A stretch of 10,466 nucleotides of DNA from Euperipatoides rowelli (lineage: Eukaryota > Onychophora > Udeonychophora > Euonychophora > Peripatopsidae), in assembly GCA_003024985.2 (NCBI GenBank), contig PXIH01S0012259.1. One strand, written 5' to 3'. This document shows positions 8,150 through 10,466 of this stretch, one piece after another (position 1 is the stretch's first letter; every line of letters begins with the position of its first letter). The notes beneath the pieces were generated by a model that had not been told where the DNA came from, searched no databases, and worked only from the letters and a program-made list of their open reading frames with translations. Position numbers and translations under genes: made by a program.

Positions 8150-8428
8150 AATGATGTCCCCCTAAAGAGATAACTGGTTTGGGTTTAGAAGTTTTTTTAA
8201 AAAAAAAGTATTTAAAATACATTTTATTTTTATTATAATACACGCCCAAGCCCATCAAAAATGATAGGAAAAAATAAATGCAGCAGGGAAGCGAACATAC
8301 CTCCTGCTTATATTCAAAGAGCTAAAAAAAATTATTTTAAAGAATTGTAATTCTTAAAAATAAAATTCATCTAATAACTTTGTTTTAATTTATACCATTT
8401 ATTGAGACCCATTATTGTTGGCTTTATT

Positions 8429-8465
8429 CCAGTTGACGTTTCCCCCAAGATAACCGTCTTCCAGA
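8429..8465 (-). repeat. Degenerate repeat tail motif (GAAACGTC type)
   Basis: The minus strand reads GTCTGGAAGACGGTTATC, then CTTGGGGG, then GAAACGTCAACTGGAATAAA. A pattern of CTGAAGA, a short stem, CGAAACGTC and a nearby AATAAA recurs in dispersed retroelement-related repeats of many animals, by my recollection including Penelope-like elements. Here the stem is decayed. No reverse transcriptase lies nearby, so this would be an isolated remnant. The assignment is from memory and tentative. Confidence 0.3.
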
Positions 8466-8533
8466 CATAAATTACCGATAATTAGCAGACACATTCATAA
8501 TTCCAAAATATTGAATAAATGATATTTACAATG

Positions 8534-8871
8534 TCTTAATCTTAAACTACACTGACTCTAACTCCAATTTACAGTAGCTTATGTGAGAGATTTTAAAACA
8601 ATAAATGTCTATATATTCAACAATATCAAAACCTTAAGACTACACTAACCCTATCTCCAACTTATGTATGCTAAATGAGATTTTTAAACAAAATATGCTT
8701 ATATTCAATGATATCTTAACCTTAAGACATCACTGACCCTATATCCAGTTTGAGTGAAATATGTTAAAATTAAAATATGGCCCTATTCAACAGTATCTGA
8801 ACCTTAAAAGACTATACTGATTCAATATTACAGCTTATGAGAAAGGGATTTTATAACAATAAAATAGCCTT
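8534..8871 (+). repeat. Degenerate tandem array, four units of 82-92 bp
   Basis: Units start at 8534, 8626, 8714 and 8796. Each begins close to TCTTAACCTTAAGACTACAC, continues with TGACCCTATATCCA, then an ATGAGATTTTAAAACAAT-like block, and closes with TATTCAACAATA. Unit 4 keeps the repeat to about 8866 and then passes directly into the palindrome. A faint fifth copy may precede 8534. The period shortens by small deletions. The array has no coding content. Confidence 0.65.
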
Positions 8872-9186
8872 TGTTTAACTCATCAAATTTTCATTTTTCA
8901 TTTAAAAAGGTGTTAAAAGCTAAATTTTATACAATGTTAGAAAATGCTGATTACATCATCTATTACATCATCTTAAACACAAATCAAAGAAACACCCGGT
9001 GTTTGCTTTGTGTTTAAGATGATGTACAGTAATAGATGACGTAATAAGTATTTTCTAATATTATAAAAATTTAGATTTTAACACCTTTTTAAATGAAATA
9101 AGAAAATTTGATGAATTAAGCATACATTTTTTTTTGGCAAAATAAAATTGACAAATTGAAAACAGCATTGATAATTTATACTTTAA
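8872..9186. mobile_element. Foldback element, family F, copy 2, with large palindrome
   Basis: Arms of about 125 bp (8872-8996 and 8998-9122) are nearly symmetric about base 8997. The innermost block is AAACACC-C-GGTGTTT (8990-9004), flanked by CATCATCTTAAACACAAA and its near complement. The outer right side continues to CTTTAA (to 9186), matching the right end of copy 1. The left counterpart of that outer 65 bp is absent and replaced by the tandem array. TGACGTAA occurs at 9037-9044, as in copy 1. There is no coding capacity. Transcription through it would give a long hairpin RNA. Confidence 0.7.
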
Positions 9187-10466
9187 GGCAAATTTTGTGT
9201 TTACTCTACTCACATTACCGAGAACAAAAAAAATCACATGTTCAATTGGTGTTAGAAGGCATCCATTTTTAAAGAGTGTTTTTTTTTAACTTTTCTTAAA
9301 TCCCTTTATCATAAAAAGTGTTCAGCATTAAAAAATATAAATAATACATAAATAACATTAAGAGCACTCATATTTTGGACACCCCACTTTCTCCTCCTTG
9401 AGAAAATCCTGCATGTGCTCCAGTCACTGAATTACTTACTCTAAAGCTTATTTTAACACAACAAAACCTAATGTGCAATTCAAGCTTATTTGCAGCCCTA
9501 TATTTCAAATTTTAATCTTTTCAAGAATCGTAGGGTTGAAATTCTTGGAAAATTTTAAAATAGTAATTTGCTTACAAAATTTTTGTTATTTTATAAGAAA
9601 ACATATAGGCCTATACTACAGTAGTAAAAATGTAACTTCTTAAATATTAGGTCTTATCAGACATAATTTTATCACTGCATAAAAATAAAAATAAAACCGT
9701 TGTCAATATCAATTAGAATATTAATATTCTCACTAAGAAAAAAATAAATAAATAAAAAAGATAAGTGCAGCATTATAAATTTAATGATAAAAAGAATTTG
9801 TGTAGAATGAAAGAAATAGTATTAGGATTGAGTCGATTGTCCGGTTAACATCCAAATAGACAAAAACTGGTTACTAATTTTATCACATGGCTAGCCATCC
9901 TAAATTATACCTTAATATTTTTACTAATTTCCTTTTTATTTACACAAAGGCAATTAATTAAATCATACAGTAGTTATATTAAAAATGAATTTATCTTATG
10001 CACTAAATTTCTAAAATAATAAAAATTACAACAGAGCTTAGAAAGTCATGTTTTCTTTCTTCATATCGTAATCTATAGAGTCTAATGTACCTGTTCTATC
10101 TCCATGTCTGCAGTAGACTAGCCTAGATCATTTATTCATTCGAAATCTGAAGATGTTTAAAAATGGCTTCATAAATTGAGAGTAAGGAAGTTCCTACATA
10201 AAGAAATTAGAATTAAATAATTTAGTGTTAAAAACAAAAAAGGAAAAAAAACTTTAAATAGAAAAATAAAATCACAAGAATATTTTCTATTTTCCCGACG
10301 AGCTCATACCGTCTAAGCAGAAATGCCAGGTTCATATATTTTTTAATTTAATATAATTTTTATTTACTTTAGAAACAGTAGCCTAAGCTATATCAATATT
10401 TGCAAAATTGTCTAATCAGTAATTATAAAAAAAATTTAAACAATTGAAAAAATAGTCATTTTTTAA
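9187..10466. other. A/T-rich DNA, no gene recognised
   Basis: Nothing coding is seen. CAAGAAT (9522-9528) and ATTCTTG (9541-9547) form a small hairpin. TAGGCCTA lies at 9606-9613, with TAGCCTAG-type words near 10120 and 10380. The small cluster CCGACGAGCTCATACCGTC near 10295 is the only CpG-containing patch in this part. Confidence 0.5.

Noticed and set aside
8534-8871. Array considered as a CRISPR or telomeric repeat because of AACCTTAA/AACCCTA-like words
   Set aside because: Units are 82-92 bp and diverged along their whole length, with no constant repeats separated by unique spacers and no short telomere unit.
9533-9548. TGAAATTCTTGGA, matching a conserved 13-base stretch of 18S rRNA
   Set aside because: The match stops after about 13 bases and flanks do not continue as rRNA; it is explained by a small inverted repeat.

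Overview
The window is strongly A/T-rich, non-coding eukaryotic DNA. No open reading frame exceeds 75 codons on either strand, and none encodes a protein I recognise. There is no bacterial-style gene packing, no operon signal, and no tRNA or rRNA that I could find. CpG is rare, A/T homopolymers of 8 to 18 bases are common, and short (CA)n/(TG)n microsatellites occur. Words such as TAGGCCTA, TAGGCTA, GTAGCCTA, TACTGTA and TACCGTAA recur throughout. Together these suggest an intergenic or intronic piece of an animal genome, probably a marine invertebrate or fish. The species cannot be decided from the sequence.

The recognisable content is almost entirely small non-autonomous mobile elements and their remains. 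(1) A piggyBac-like MITE family flanked by TTAA has a right-end fragment at 1-94, a full copy at 2187-2519 and a second right end at 2611-2725. (2) A foldback element lies at 446-697. (3) A small inverted-repeat element lies at 3391-3661, with a perfect 10-bp hairpin inside. (4) Two copies of one foldback family occur at about 5704-6118 and 8872-9186. The second is a nearly symmetric 250-bp palindrome centred on 8997 and abuts a degenerate tandem array of four 82-92 bp units (8534-8871). (5) A hAT-type terminal sequence on the minus strand ends at 6768. (6) A GC-rich repeat fragment lies at about 1745-1905, and a degenerate retroelement-tail-like motif at 8429-8465.

Layout: 1-700 is repeat-derived hairpin DNA. 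700-1690 is featureless apart from small inverted repeats. 1690-2730 holds the GC-rich patch and the TTAA MITEs. 2730-3390 is plain A/T-rich DNA. 3391-3661 is a MITE. 3840-3925 contains an unusual CpG cluster. 4090-5040 is the least repetitive stretch and the best place to look for conserved non-coding DNA. 5040-7600 is A/T-rich, with the first foldback copy and the hAT end. 7600-8530 has several hairpins and an exon-like sequence. 8530-9190 is the tandem array plus palindrome. 9190-10466 is plain. No genes act together here. The biology is the structure and history of the small transposons.
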